A stretch of DNA of 22,433 nucleotides, taken from assembly GCA_022865555.1 (NCBI GenBank), contig JALHTD010000189.1, positions 1 to 22,433 on the forward strand, read 5' to 3'. Position numbers and translations under genes: made by a program. This document shows positions 13,071 to 22,182 of this stretch, in pieces (within the stretch, counting starts at the first letter, position 1; the number at the start of each line of letters is the position of its first letter). The DNA comes from Thermoanaerobaculaceae bacterium. Its GTDB lineage: Bacteria; Acidobacteriota; Thermoanaerobaculia; Thermoanaerobaculales; Thermoanaerobaculaceae. Below the pieces are notes generated by a model, which did not search any database, had not been told where the DNA came from, and saw only the letters and a program-made list of their open reading frames with translations.

Positions 13071-14252
13071 CTAGTCCATCTGGCGGCGCAGGTACGTGGG
13101 GGTGTCGAACTCCGAGAAGTTCCCCACGTTGACGCCGTAGTCGTTCGGCAGGTTCGCGGGCAGGTACGGGCTCGCGACCTCCTGCTGGCGCTCGCGGCGC
13201 GGCTGCTCCTTCGTGGCCACCCTCTCGGCGGGGCGGGCCGGGCGCTCCTCTGCCGTCGCGCCGAAGCCGGTGGCGACGACGGTGACCTGGATCTTGCTCT
13301 GCAGTTCGGCCCGCTGGCCGTAGCCGAACAGGAACAGGCACTCTGGCGAGCAGCGCTTGGCGATGTACTCGGCGGCATCGTTGATCTCGGAGATGGTGGT
13401 ATCGGGGCCGCCGATGAAGTTGACCAGGACCCGCTCCGCGCCCTCGAGCGAGGCCTCCTCGAGCAGTGGTGACGAGAACGCCTGCTGCGCCGCCTCGATG
13501 GCGCGGTGCTCGCCGCCGCCGAGCCCGATCCCCATGAGGGCCATCCCTCCGCCGCGCATCACGGTCTCAACGTCGGCGAAGTCACGGTTGATGATGCCGG
13601 TCTCGTTGATGATGTCGGAGATTCCCTGAACGCCGTGGCGCAGGGCCTCGTCCGCGAGGTGGAAGGCCTCCTCCACCGAGACCTGTGGGCCCACCATCTG
13701 GAGCAGCCGCGAGTTGGGCACGGTGATCAAGGTGTCCACGCACTTGCGCAGCTCCTGGATGCCCTTATCGGCGATGCGGGCTTTGCGCGAGCCCTCGAAC
13801 GCGAACGGTTTGGTGACGACGGCCACCGTGAGGGCACCTGCGTCGCGGGCCAGACTGCCGATCACCGGCGCCGCACCGGTGCCCGTGCCGCCCCCCATGC
13901 CGGCGGCTATGAACACCATGTCGGCGCCCTCCAGGCACTCGATGAGCTCGTCGGTCTTGTCCAGCGCGGCCCGGTTGGCGGCGTCGGGGTCGCAGCCGGC
14001 CCCCAGGGCCTTGCCGCGAGCGTTGGGGGTCAGGAGCTGCAGGCGGATGCCGGCCTTGCTGGCGCGCAGTGCCTGGCCGTCGGTGTTCACCGCGATGAAC
14101 TCGACCCCCTTGATGCCGGCCGCGATCATCCGGTTGACGGCGTTGCTGCCGCCCCCGCCGACGCCCAGCACCTTGATACTCGCGGGCGCCGACTCGTCGG
14201 CAATGGTTATCGCTGGCCCCGTCCGTCCCTTTGAGTCGTCAAGCGTGATCAC
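13071..14252 (-). CDS. ftsZ: Cell division GTPase FtsZ
   Basis: 393 aa from a GTG at 14252, chosen because GGGGAGG lies 6 nt upstream; a TTG at 14273 is in frame but poorer. An N-terminal extension of about 25 residues precedes IKVLGVGGGGSNAVNRM. The tubulin signature GGGTGTG is at residues 120-126, followed by AAPVIG. A variable Arg/Glu-rich linker leads to the C-terminal anchor peptide DTPTYLRRQ, which in other bacteria binds FtsA and ZipA-type partners. FtsZ polymerises on GTP to form the division ring. It is the last gene of the cluster and overlaps ftsA by 14 nt, so expression is coupled to it; an internal promoter is not evident. Confidence 0.97.
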   Translation of the reverse strand: MITLDDSKGRTGPAITIADESAPASIKVLGVGGGGSNAVNRMIAAGIKGVEFIAVNTDGQALRASKAGIRLQLLTPNARGKALGAGCDPDAANRAALDKTDELIECLEGADMVFIAAGMGGGTGTGAAPVIGSLARDAGALTVAVVTKPFAFEGSRKARIADKGIQELRKCVDTLITVPNSRLLQMVGPQVSVEEAFHLADEALRHGVQGISDIINETGIINRDFADVETVMRGGGMALMGIGLGGGEHRAIEAAQQAFSSPLLEEASLEGAERVLVNFIGGPDTTISEINDAAEYIAKRCSPECLFLFGYGQRAELQSKIQVTVVATGFGATAEERPARPAERVATKEQPRRERQQEVASPYLPANLPNDYGVNVGNFSEFDTPTYLRRQMD

Positions 14253-15513
14253 GATCCACCTCCCCTTTCGCAAAAACTCTGCGTGAGATTTTCTTGAACA
14301 GGCCTTCCTTGCTGCGTTTGCTTCGCACTACGGGCAACGCCGACGGCAGCAGCAGGTTGCGTGCATGGACCAGCAAGCCCGCCGCGACCGCCGGCGAGCG
14401 CGCCGGGAGCTCCGAGCTCGCCAGGAGGTGCGTGGCGTCGGCCACCCCCTCCAGCTCGCCCAGGCGTGCGCGCTTCACGAAGACCTCCTCCGCCAGAGCC
14501 GCGAGCCCGTCGAGGTGGGCGCCACCGCCGGAGAGAACCACCCCGGTGCACGGCGCGTCCTGAGGGATCTGCCGCCACACCTCGGCGGCGATGAGCTCGA
14601 ACGTCTCCTGCATGCGCAGGCGGATGGTCTTGCAAAGCTCCTTGCGCGAGATCACGTGGGTACCGCGGCCCTCGATGGTGGGGACCGAGATTGTCTCCTC
14701 CTCGCCCACGTCGGCGAGCAGCATGGTGCCCGCCTCGCGCTTCGCCTTCTCGGAACCGGTCGCCGTGGTCTGGAAGCGGTGCACGAGGTCGTCGTTGATT
14801 TTGTTGCTCCCAATCGGGAAGCAGCCCGCCGCGAGGAGCTTGTCGCCCGAGTAGGCGACGTAACCGGTATTCCCGAAGCCGATGTCGATGTGCACGGCGC
14901 CGAGCCTGCGCTCGTCGGCGGTGAGCGTGGCGTCGGCCGCTGCAACCGGCGCGAAGAGGAACTCCTCGACCTCGAGCCCAGCCTCGTTGATGGCCTTCTC
15001 GATCGTTCGGACCGGGCTCTCCTGACACGCCAGGACGTAGCAGTCGACCGCGAGCTGGCGCCCGACCATTGCCTGGGGGTCCAGAATCCCGTCCTGGTCG
15101 TCGAGCGCGTACGTCGGCGAGACAACGTTGAGGACGGTGTGGCCGACGGGAAGCGGCTGACGCCGAACCGCGTCGTGGAGGGTTTCTATGTCGGCGAGGG
15201 TGACCTCGCGGTCGCGGGCACCCATCGAGATCGCCGCGCGGGTGGGGCGGCCGTTCACGAAAATCCCTGCGACCGATGCGAAGACCCTCTCCACCGGGAG
15301 CTTCGCCATCAACTCGGCCTCCTCGGCAGCGGCCTTGATCGCCGCGACGACGGGCTTCAGCTGCACCACCTGGCCGGAGCGCATCCCACTCGACGGTGCT
15401 AGCCCAACCCCGCGGATGACGATCTGGTCCCGGGCGTCCAGCTCTCCGATGAGCGCCAACACGCGATGGTTGCCGAGGTCGAGGGCCGCGATGATGCGCG
15501 GACTCTGCGCCAT
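14239..15513 (-). CDS. ftsA: Cell division protein FtsA
   Basis: 424 aa from the ATG at 15513, whose first base is the last base of the ftsQ stop (TGATG). Actin/HSP70-like ATPase: RIIAALDLGNHRVLALIGE is the phosphate-1 region, HIDIGFGNTGYVAYSG the phosphate-2 region and GVVLSGGGAHLDGL the adenosine motif. The 1C region follows the first strand set, as is normal for FtsA. The C-terminus GLFKKISRRVF is a basic amphipathic helix for membrane attachment. It tethers FtsZ filaments to the membrane and recruits later division proteins. Length and motif order are typical. Confidence 0.95.
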   Translation of the reverse strand: MAQSPRIIAALDLGNHRVLALIGELDARDQIVIRGVGLAPSSGMRSGQVVQLKPVVAAIKAAAEEAELMAKLPVERVFASVAGIFVNGRPTRAAISMGARDREVTLADIETLHDAVRRQPLPVGHTVLNVVSPTYALDDQDGILDPQAMVGRQLAVDCYVLACQESPVRTIEKAINEAGLEVEEFLFAPVAAADATLTADERRLGAVHIDIGFGNTGYVAYSGDKLLAAGCFPIGSNKINDDLVHRFQTTATGSEKAKREAGTMLLADVGEEETISVPTIEGRGTHVISRKELCKTIRLRMQETFELIAAEVWRQIPQDAPCTGVVLSGGGAHLDGLAALAEEVFVKRARLGELEGVADATHLLASSELPARSPAVAAGLLVHARNLLLPSALPVVRSKRSKEGLFKKISRRVFAKGEVDRDHA

Positions 15514-16229
15514 CAGTCGGCCTCCTCGGGAGCGGGTGCCGGCAGCACCGCGACGCGTCCGGCCACACGGGCGTCGACTCGCAGGGGCGCTGGCCTGCCG
15601 CTCGCGAGCCACGCGTCGAGCACCTTGCGGGCCGCGACGAGTGCCTGGGGATCGTCGGGATCGGCCAGGACGGGGAATGGGGTGCCGGCGAAGCGGAGCG
15701 CGACATCGTGGGATCCGACACGGTCGACGCTCACGAGCCGGTCGTTCCAGCAGTGCTCGAGCCGCGTGGCGGCGGCGAGCACGGCGGCGCGCTCCTCAGG
15801 GTAGGCGGCGAAACCGTCGAGTTCGAGGAGGTGTGCACCGGGCTCGGCGGGGGCGATCAGGCGCCCCTCGCCATCCAGCAGGCGGTGAACGCCCAGGTCC
15901 ACCGCCACCGCGACCGGAACACGCTCGACGATGGCACAGGTCACCAGGCCGTCGAGAGAGATCCGCACGGTTGCGTCCGCCACCCACGGCAGGGCGCGAA
16001 CGCTGGCGCGCAGTTCGCTCGCGCGTGCGGCGATGGTCGGCGTTCCGAGCGCGGAGTGGAGCACCGCCTCGACCTCGCGGGCCGGGAAGCGTTGGGCGCC
16101 GGTGACGCGCACCTGGCGGACCTGCAGCGCGGCGGCGAGGGTCACGGTGAGGGCAAGGACAAGCAGCGCCGGCAGGGCGCGGGTCGCGAGCCGCCTCCAC
16201 AGGCGCCGGTGGCGAACGATTCCGCTCAC
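15513..16229 (-). CDS. ftsQ: Cell division protein FtsQ (DivIB type, POTRA domain)
   Basis: 238 aa from a GTG at 16229. This start gives a GTGA overlap with the murC stop and has GGAGG 6 nt upstream; a GTG at 16250 is the less likely alternative. Short basic cytoplasmic tail (RHRRLWRR), one membrane helix (about 17-35), then the POTRA beginning VRQVRVTGAQRFPAREV, and the FtsQ beta domain (RLLDGEGRLIAP). It scaffolds the FtsL/FtsB division complex in the periplasm. Sequence is otherwise divergent, as usual for FtsQ, and the identification is strengthened by position between murC and ftsA. No ddl or murB lies upstream of it. Confidence 0.9.
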   Translation of the reverse strand: MSGIVRHRRLWRRLATRALPALLVLALTVTLAAALQVRQVRVTGAQRFPAREVEAVLHSALGTPTIAARASELRASVRALPWVADATVRISLDGLVTCAIVERVPVAVAVDLGVHRLLDGEGRLIAPAEPGAHLLELDGFAAYPEERAAVLAAATRLEHCWNDRLVSVDRVGSHDVALRFAGTPFPVLADPDDPQALVAARKVLDAWLASGRPAPLRVDARVAGRVAVLPAPAPEEAD

Positions 16230-17602
16230 CCTGAACCTCCGGCGAGCCACGACTCTCCGAGGCGCACCACGTCGCCCGCGCCCATCGTGAGCAGCACGTC
16301 GCCGGGCCGAAGCAGCTCGCCGAGGGCGGCGAGCGCCTCGGGGAACGACGCGGTGGCGAACACTTCGCGGTGCCCCGAAGCGCGCGCTGCCTCCACGATC
16401 AGGTGGTGCGTGATCCCCGGGATCGGCTGCTCCCGGGCCGGGTAGATCGGGAGCACGAGCGCGACGTCGGCGGAGAGCAAGGCGTCCCCGAACTCGCGCG
16501 CAAACGCCTTCGTGCGGGAGAAGAGGTGGGGCTGGAAGGCCACAACCAGTCGGGCGTCGGCGAAGCTCTGGCGGGCCGCCTGCAGAGTGGCCGTCACTTC
16601 ACTGGGGTGGTGAGCGTAGTCGTCCACCAGCACCACGCCGCCACGCTCCCCCTTGCGCTCGAAGCGCCGGCCGACCCCGGTGAAAGCCGCGATTGCCGAG
16701 GCGATCTGAGGGAACTCCACGCCGATCTCGAGGGCGACCGCCGTGGCACCCAGCGCGTTGGCCAGCATGTGCCGACCGGGCAGCGGCAGCGAGAGCTCAC
16801 CCAGCTCTCTGCCACGCTCCACCACCCGGCAGGCCGCGCCGGCGCTCGAGAACCGCGGTTTCTTCCCGTGCACCTCGGCCTGGGGCGAGAACCCGTAGGT
16901 GACGGTGCGGCGTGAGAGTCGCGGGAGCAGGCGGCGAGCGCCCGGGTCGTCCAGGCACGCGATCGTGGCGCCGTAGAAGGGCACGCGGTTGGCAAAGGTG
17001 ACGAACGCTTCCTCCATGGCCTCGACCGACCCGTAGGTGTCGAGGTGCTCGGGCTCCACGTTGGTGATCAGCGCGAGCACCGGGGAGAGGGCCAGGAACG
17101 AGCGGTCGAACTCGTCGGCTTCGCACACAAGGTACTCGGAGCGGCCCAGACGCGCATGGGCGCCCAGGAAGTGCATCCGCCCGCCCACCACCACGGTGGG
17201 GTCGAGCCCGGCGCGCGTGAGGATGAAGCCGGTGAGCGAAGTCGTGGTGGTCTTGCCGTGAGTGCCCGCGACCGCGATCCCCCACTTGAGGCGGGAGATC
17301 TCGCCGAGCATCTCGGCGCGCCGGATCACCGGGATGCCAAGGCGGCGCGCCGCCTCCACCTCCGGGTTGGTGCCGGGTATGGCCGAGGAGATAACCAGCA
17401 CCTGCACCCCCTGGAGGTGGTCGGGTGTGTGTCCGAGAGCGACGTCGATGCCGAGGCTTTCGAGTCGCGCGGTGGTCTCGCTGGCAGCGAGGTCGCATCC
17501 GGAGACCTCGAACCCTTCTCCGTGGAGGAGCTCCGCGAGGCCGCACATGCCGGCACCGCCGATTCCGGCGAAGTGGAGGTGACGCACGTGCCCGAAGTTC
17601 AA
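16226..17602 (-). CDS. murC: UDP-N-acetylmuramate--L-alanine ligase MurC
   Basis: 458 aa from a TTG at 17602. I prefer this start because it forms a TTGA overlap with the murG stop, has GGAGGT 5 nt upstream, and yields MNFGHVRHLHFAGIGG, matching the usual MurC N-terminus; a GTG at 17587 is the alternative. The ATP loop GTHGKTTTT is at residues 113-121. Further ligase motifs are CEADEFDRSFL, TNVEPEHLD and DDYAHHPSEV. It adds L-alanine to UDP-MurNAc in the cytoplasm, the first step of stem-peptide synthesis. A long open frame continues upstream but is only the antisense-free shadow of murG. Confidence 0.95.
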   Translation of the reverse strand: MNFGHVRHLHFAGIGGAGMCGLAELLHGEGFEVSGCDLAASETTARLESLGIDVALGHTPDHLQGVQVLVISSAIPGTNPEVEAARRLGIPVIRRAEMLGEISRLKWGIAVAGTHGKTTTTSLTGFILTRAGLDPTVVVGGRMHFLGAHARLGRSEYLVCEADEFDRSFLALSPVLALITNVEPEHLDTYGSVEAMEEAFVTFANRVPFYGATIACLDDPGARRLLPRLSRRTVTYGFSPQAEVHGKKPRFSSAGAACRVVERGRELGELSLPLPGRHMLANALGATAVALEIGVEFPQIASAIAAFTGVGRRFERKGERGGVVLVDDYAHHPSEVTATLQAARQSFADARLVVAFQPHLFSRTKAFAREFGDALLSADVALVLPIYPAREQPIPGITHHLIVEAARASGHREVFATASFPEALAALGELLRPGDVLLTMGAGDVVRLGESWLAGGSG

Positions 17603-18687
17603 TGGCCACCTCCGCGCTCGTCCGCGCGAGCGGCTTCGAGCACGATGCGGGCGACGGTACGTGTGGCGTCCGCGCGGGCGAGGCGCGCGCCGGCCTGACC
17701 TCGTTCGACCAGGCCTGCGGGGGAGGCGAGCAACCGGGCGAGGATGCTCGCCGCGACCCTGGGAATGGCATCCCGCTCCTCCAGCACCTCGGCGGCACCG
17801 GTGAGCGCGAAGGCGCGGGCATTGGCGAGCTGGTGTCCGCCCGCCGCGGCCGCAAACGGCACCAGGAGCGCCGCCCGGCGCGCGGCCGCGAGCTCGGAAA
17901 CCGTGAGCGCGCCCGCCCGCGCCACCACCAGGGCGGCCCGGGCCAGCGCCTCCGCCGGCCGCTCCAGAAATGGGACGATCTCGGCCGCAACGCCGGCAGA
18001 GGCGTAGCGCTGCCGGACCTCGGCCTGCCAGCGCTCGCCGCACTGGTGAACGACACGCGGGATCGCAGCGGTCCGGGCGAGTTCGGCGAGCGCCTCCGGG
18101 AGGAGGGCGTTGAGGAAAGCCGAGCCCTGGCTGCCGCCGATCACCAGCACCGTGAGGGGTTCAAGCGGCGGCGCAGGAACGGAGAAGAACTCGGGCCGCA
18201 CGGGGTTGCCCGTCCAGCGCGCCGGAAGCGAAGGGAAAGCCGGCACCGCCGCCTCGAAGCCGCAGGCCACCACGACACACCATGGCGCCAGCAGGCGGTT
18301 CGAGAGGCCGGGGAAGGCGTTCTGCTCCTGGAGTACCACCGGGACCCCGAGCATTCCGGCGGCCATCGCGCCGGGCAGAGAGGCATAGCCACCGACGGCG
18401 AGCACCGCGTCCGCCCCCTGGTGCAGCAGGTGAGCCGCGGCCTGCATCGTCGCGGGCACCACTCGCAGCGCCGCAGCGAGCTGAGCACCCGGCGAGAGCG
18501 CGGCGGCTCCGGTGATGGAAAGCAGGCGAAGCGCGATGCCGGCCTGCGGAACGCGGACGGCCTCGAGACCGCGTCTGGCACCCAGCCACGAGACCCCGGT
18601 ACCCGCGCGTGCCAGCTCCTCGGCCACGGCCAGGCCCGGGAAGAGGTGGCCACCGGTGCCGCCGCCGGCGATCACCACCTGGCTCAC
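17599..18687 (-). CDS. murG: Lipid II synthase MurG (GlcNAc transferase)
   Basis: 362 aa from a GTG at 18687, in GTGA overlap with ftsW and with AGGAGG at ideal spacing. GGGTGGHLFPGLAVAEEL at the N-terminus binds the lipid-linked acceptor, and IGGSQGSAFLNALLPEAL opens the donor-binding lobe. The C-terminal half has VVARAGALTVSELAAA, the UDP-GlcNAc contact region. MurG is a peripheral inner-membrane glycosyltransferase turning lipid I into lipid II. Length and motifs are standard. Confidence 0.96.
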   Translation of the reverse strand: MSQVVIAGGGTGGHLFPGLAVAEELARAGTGVSWLGARRGLEAVRVPQAGIALRLLSITGAAALSPGAQLAAALRVVPATMQAAAHLLHQGADAVLAVGGYASLPGAMAAGMLGVPVVLQEQNAFPGLSNRLLAPWCVVVACGFEAAVPAFPSLPARWTGNPVRPEFFSVPAPPLEPLTVLVIGGSQGSAFLNALLPEALAELARTAAIPRVVHQCGERWQAEVRQRYASAGVAAEIVPFLERPAEALARAALVVARAGALTVSELAAARRAALLVPFAAAAGGHQLANARAFALTGAAEVLEERDAIPRVAASILARLLASPAGLVERGQAGARLARADATRTVARIVLEAARADERGGGH

Positions 18688-19760
18688 GTCCCCTCCTTGC
18701 CCACGTTGAGCAGCAGACCGACGGCCACCATGGTGACCATCACGTCCGAGCCTCCGGCCGACAGCAGCGGCAGCGGCAGGCCCTTGGCGGGCAGCAGCTT
18801 CAGGCAGACCGAGACGTTGAGCAGCACCTGCACCGCGAGCGTAACCGCGAGGCCGCTCGCGAGCAGACCGGCCGCGAGCGTGTTGGCGCGCGAGGCGGCG
18901 AGCAACGCGCGGGCCACGATGATGCCCAGAAGCGCGAGCGTTACTGCCGTCCCGGCGAGCCCACGTTCCTCGCCGATCACCGCGACGATGAAGTCGGTGT
19001 GAGGCTGCGGCAGGTAGAACAGCTTCTGCAGGCTCTCCCCGGGCCCGCGCCCGATCAGCCCACCGCCGCCGATGGCGATCAGGGACTGCTGCACCTGGTA
19101 GCTGGTGTCGCCGAAGAAAGTGCGCAGCCGCTCCACCCGATACGGCTTGATGGCGACGGCGACCAGGATGGCCAACGCGGCTACCGCCCCGAAACCAGCC
19201 AGTGTGCGCCAGGGGACTTCGGCCAGCAGCAGCACGCTCGTTGCCGCAACGAGGAGGAGCACGGCGGAGCCCAGGTCGGGCTCGATGAGGACCAGGCCCA
19301 CCGTAAAAGCCGTGAGCGCTAGGGCCAGGCGGTGAGCGGTCCTGCGCTCCTTGCGCCCTGCCTGTGGCCGCGCCAGCAGCGACGCGAGCGCCAGGGGGAG
19401 CGTGACCTTCGCGACGGCCGAGGGCTGGATCGAGCTCACCGGCAGCTGCAGCCAGCGGTGTGTGCCGGCTACGGGCGCTTGGAGAAACGCCGCGATGAGC
19501 GCCGCCCAGGTGGCGAGCAGGAGCACCAGCGCGACCTTCCAGGTGGTGAGCTTGTCGAGGGGAACGAAGGTCGCAGCGAGCATGCCGACCGCACCGAGGA
19601 TCACGGCGACGAACTGGCGAAAGGCGAACTCGTACTCCGAAAGGTGGTAGTGCTCGCGAGCCAACGACCCCGAAGCCGACCCCACCATCACCACGCCGAT
19701 GGCAGCCGTGACCATCGTGGCGGCCAGCAGCAGGTGGTCGATCTGACGGGTCCTCGGCAT
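18684..19760 (-). CDS. ftsW: Septal peptidoglycan polymerase FtsW (SEDS family)
   Basis: 358 aa, about ten membrane segments, ATG at 19760 overlapping the murD stop by one base. SEDS signatures: GTHRWLQLPVSSIQPSAVAK, LIEPDLGSAVLL, YLPQPHTDFIVAVIGEE and LLPAKGLPLPLLSAGGSD. FtsW polymerises lipid II glycan strands at the septum with its class-b PBP partner. Two oddities: the periplasmic stretch ERLRTFFGDTSYQVQQS is about ten residues shorter than the usual form containing DP..DP, leaving Asp218 as the only acidic candidate there; and the normal SYGGS motif is SAGGS. Its position between murD and murG supports FtsW over RodA. Confidence 0.93.
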   Translation of the reverse strand: MPRTRQIDHLLLAATMVTAAIGVVMVGSASGSLAREHYHLSEYEFAFRQFVAVILGAVGMLAATFVPLDKLTTWKVALVLLLATWAALIAAFLQAPVAGTHRWLQLPVSSIQPSAVAKVTLPLALASLLARPQAGRKERRTAHRLALALTAFTVGLVLIEPDLGSAVLLLVAATSVLLLAEVPWRTLAGFGAVAALAILVAVAIKPYRVERLRTFFGDTSYQVQQSLIAIGGGGLIGRGPGESLQKLFYLPQPHTDFIVAVIGEERGLAGTAVTLALLGIIVARALLAASRANTLAAGLLASGLAVTLAVQVLLNVSVCLKLLPAKGLPLPLLSAGGSDVMVTMVAVGLLLNVGKEGT

Positions 19761-21100
19761 CAGGCGCCCCCTGCCACTGCTCGCGCCAGGCGGGCAAACT
19801 CCTCGCCGCGGTGCGCGTAGTTCCGGAACTGGTCGAAGGAGGCGCACGCGGGTGAGAGCAGCACGACGTCGCCGGGGCGCGCGTGGACGGCCGCGCGGCG
19901 GACCGCCTCATCGAGGGTGCCGCACCTCTCGAGGGGAGCCGTTCCGACGAGTGCGATGCCGATCTCCTCGGCGGTTTCACCGATGAGATAGATGCGCGCG
20001 AGCCGCCCCTCCGCCGCCGGGCGAAGCTCCCGGAAGTCCTGCCCCTTGCCGAGCCCACCCGCGATAAGGTGAACCGTGCCGGGCGTGTAGCCGGCGAGCC
20101 CGGCGGCGGTGGCGCCGATGTTGGTGCCCTTTGAGTCGTCGACCCAGCGGACGCCGCTTCCCTCGGCCACGACCTGGTGGCGGTGGGGGAGCGCCGCCAC
20201 CCGTCGCAGCGCGTCGGCGATCGCCGTTCTGGTGATGCCGAGCCGGCTGGCGGCGAGGGCTGCGGCGAGGGCGTTGGCGACGTTGTGGTCGCCCAGGAGC
20301 TGTAACTCCGCACGGGGGAGCAGCGGCTCGCCGTCGAGCACCAAGGCATCCCCTCCGAGGTGAGCTTCGGCGGTACGTTTGCCGAGGGAGAAGCGGAGCT
20401 GGCGGGAGGGGACCCGCAGGCCGTCGAGCGTGGGGTCGTCGGCGTTGAGGACGGCGAAGTCGTCGGGAAGCTGATGCGCGAAGATGCGCGTCTTGGCCGT
20501 CACGTAGCTTGCCATCGTGGGGTGCCGGTCGAGGTGGTCCGGAGAGAGATTGAGCAGCACCCCGACACGCGGGCGCAGCGTCGTGCACCCTTCGAGCTGG
20601 AACGAAGAGAGCTCGAGCACCACGGCGTCCCACGGGCCGGTGAGGGCGAGCTCGCTGGCGGCCGTGCCGATGTTTCCGCCGACGCCCACCCGCCATCCGG
20701 CCGTACGCACGATCTCGCCCAGCAGCGTTGTCACGGTCGTCTTGCCATTGGAGCCGGTCACGCCCACGATCGGGACGCTCGGCAAAGAGCGCGAGGCCAG
20801 CTCCACCTCGGCGATGACCTCCAGGCCGCGCTGCCGGGCCTCGGCCAGCAGCGGCAGCTCCCACGGCACCCCCGGCGAAACCACCACGAGCGCAACGCCC
20901 TCCAGCAGCTTCACGTCATGCCCACCCAGCACCGCGGCGACGCCGGCGGGAAGCCTGCCGAGCTGGGCGGCGAGCTCGGAGGAGGCTGCGCGATCGTTGA
21001 CCGTCACCCTCCAGCCCTGGCCTGCCAGCAGCGTGGCGGCCGCCACCCCGGAGACCCCGAGGCCGACCACGAGGGCGCGGGAGGAAGTTGCCGTGCTCAT
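19760..21100 (-). CDS. murD: UDP-N-acetylmuramoylalanine--D-glutamate ligase MurD
   Basis: 446 aa from the ATG at 21100, in ATGA overlap with mraY. The N-terminal Rossmann motif ALVVGLGVSGVAAATLL binds the UDP-substrate. The ATP loop GSNGKTT is at residues 115-121, then LELSSFQLE, NLSPDHLDRHP, and in the C-terminal domain DDSKGTNIGATAA and LSPACASFDQF, all MurD-specific. It adds D-glutamate to UDP-MurNAc-L-Ala in the cytoplasm. The reading frame stays open far upstream over mraY, but that portion has no family similarity. The Shine-Dalgarno is weak, so translational coupling from mraY is likely. Confidence 0.96.
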   Translation of the reverse strand: MSTATSSRALVVGLGVSGVAAATLLAGQGWRVTVNDRAASSELAAQLGRLPAGVAAVLGGHDVKLLEGVALVVVSPGVPWELPLLAEARQRGLEVIAEVELASRSLPSVPIVGVTGSNGKTTVTTLLGEIVRTAGWRVGVGGNIGTAASELALTGPWDAVVLELSSFQLEGCTTLRPRVGVLLNLSPDHLDRHPTMASYVTAKTRIFAHQLPDDFAVLNADDPTLDGLRVPSRQLRFSLGKRTAEAHLGGDALVLDGEPLLPRAELQLLGDHNVANALAAALAASRLGITRTAIADALRRVAALPHRHQVVAEGSGVRWVDDSKGTNIGATAAGLAGYTPGTVHLIAGGLGKGQDFRELRPAAEGRLARIYLIGETAEEIGIALVGTAPLERCGTLDEAVRRAAVHARPGDVVLLSPACASFDQFRNYAHRGEEFARLARAVAGGA

Positions 21101-22182
21101 CTCAGCTTCAGCGTCGCCAGACCCATGAGGGCGAACATCCCGGCGATGATCCAGAACCGCACCACCACCTGGGTCTCGGCCCACCCCGAGAGCTCGAAGT
21201 GGTGGTGCAGTGGCGACATTCGGAAGATTCGCTTGCCCCGCATCTTGAAGCTCACGACCTGGAGGATCACCGACAGCGCCTCGGCCACGAAGAGCCCACC
21301 CACCACCACCAGCACGAGCTCCTGTTTGCTGACGACAGCGGTGCAGCCGATTGCGGCTCCGAGCGCCAGCGACCCGACGTCCCCCATGAAAAGCTGGGCC
21401 GGGTGGCAGTTGAACCAGAGGAACGCAAGGGAGGCGCCGACCATGGCGGCGCAGAAGACCGTCACCTCGCCGGCCCCAGGGACCGACGGGATCTGCAGGT
21501 ACTTTGCGAGCCTCGCGTTGCCCGCCAGGTACGTGAACACGGTATAGGTGCCGAAGGCAATGAGGACCGAGCCGATGGCAAGCCCGTCGAGGCCGTCGGT
21601 GAGGTTTACCGCGTTTGAGGATCCCACCAGGACAAGAGCGACGAACGGGATGTAGAGGAGCCCGAGGTCCACGTGGATGTTCTTGAAGAACGGCGCGACC
21701 AGTTGGCCGGCGTACGGGGAGTTGCCGGCCACGAGGCGGATCGCGGCGGCTGCCGCCAGCGCAACGGTCAGCTGCAGGCTGAGCTTCTGCCATACCTGCA
21801 GGCCGAGGTTTCTGCCGCGCCGCACCTTCAGGAGATCGTCGAGGAAACCGATCGCGCCGAAGAGCAGGGTGGTCAGGGTGACGACCCAGACCCACGGTTC
21901 CGTAAGGTCGCCCCACAGCAGGATCGGGGCCAGGATGGCGCCGAGAATCAGCAGACCGCCCATCGTGGGGGTGCCGGCCTTGGCGTGGTGGGAGGCAGGT
22001 CCCTCTTCTCTGATGGTCTGGCCTATCTGGTGCCTGCGCAGGAGACGGATGAGCGGGGGCCCGAGAGCGATTCCGACCACGACCGCCGTGAGGATCGCGA
22101 GCGCCGCCCGGAACGTGATATAGCGGAAGACGTTCAGGGGACCCCACTGGTCGTGCAACTCGTAGAGCAGCCAGTACAGCAT
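21097..22182 (-). CDS. mraY: Phospho-N-acetylmuramoyl-pentapeptide transferase MraY
   Basis: 361 aa, about ten membrane segments, ATG at 22182 sharing one base with the murF stop. Conserved cytoplasmic loops are intact: GTPTMGG, the Asp pair in FLDDLLKV, NAVNLTDGLDGLA, FMGDVGSLALG and the histidine loop SPLHHHFELSGW. It transfers phospho-MurNAc-pentapeptide to undecaprenyl phosphate, making lipid I. Length is standard. Nothing in the protein is odd. Confidence 0.97.
   Translation of the reverse strand: MLYWLLYELHDQWGPLNVFRYITFRAALAILTAVVVGIALGPPLIRLLRRHQIGQTIREEGPASHHAKAGTPTMGGLLILGAILAPILLWGDLTEPWVWVVTLTTLLFGAIGFLDDLLKVRRGRNLGLQVWQKLSLQLTVALAAAAAIRLVAGNSPYAGQLVAPFFKNIHVDLGLLYIPFVALVLVGSSNAVNLTDGLDGLAIGSVLIAFGTYTVFTYLAGNARLAKYLQIPSVPGAGEVTVFCAAMVGASLAFLWFNCHPAQLFMGDVGSLALGAAIGCTAVVSKQELVLVVVGGLFVAEALSVILQVVSFKMRGKRIFRMSPLHHHFELSGWAETQVVVRFWIIAGMFALMGLATLKLR

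Noticed and set aside
18688..20349. Apparent long N-terminal extension of murG across ftsW and into murD
   Set aside because: No family similarity upstream of the GTG at 18687, which has an ideal Shine-Dalgarno and a stop-start overlap with ftsW.
20360..21547. Long plus-strand open frame opposite murD and mraY
   Set aside because: Crosses two certain genes on the other strand and its translation is low-complexity Arg/Gly/His-rich sequence.
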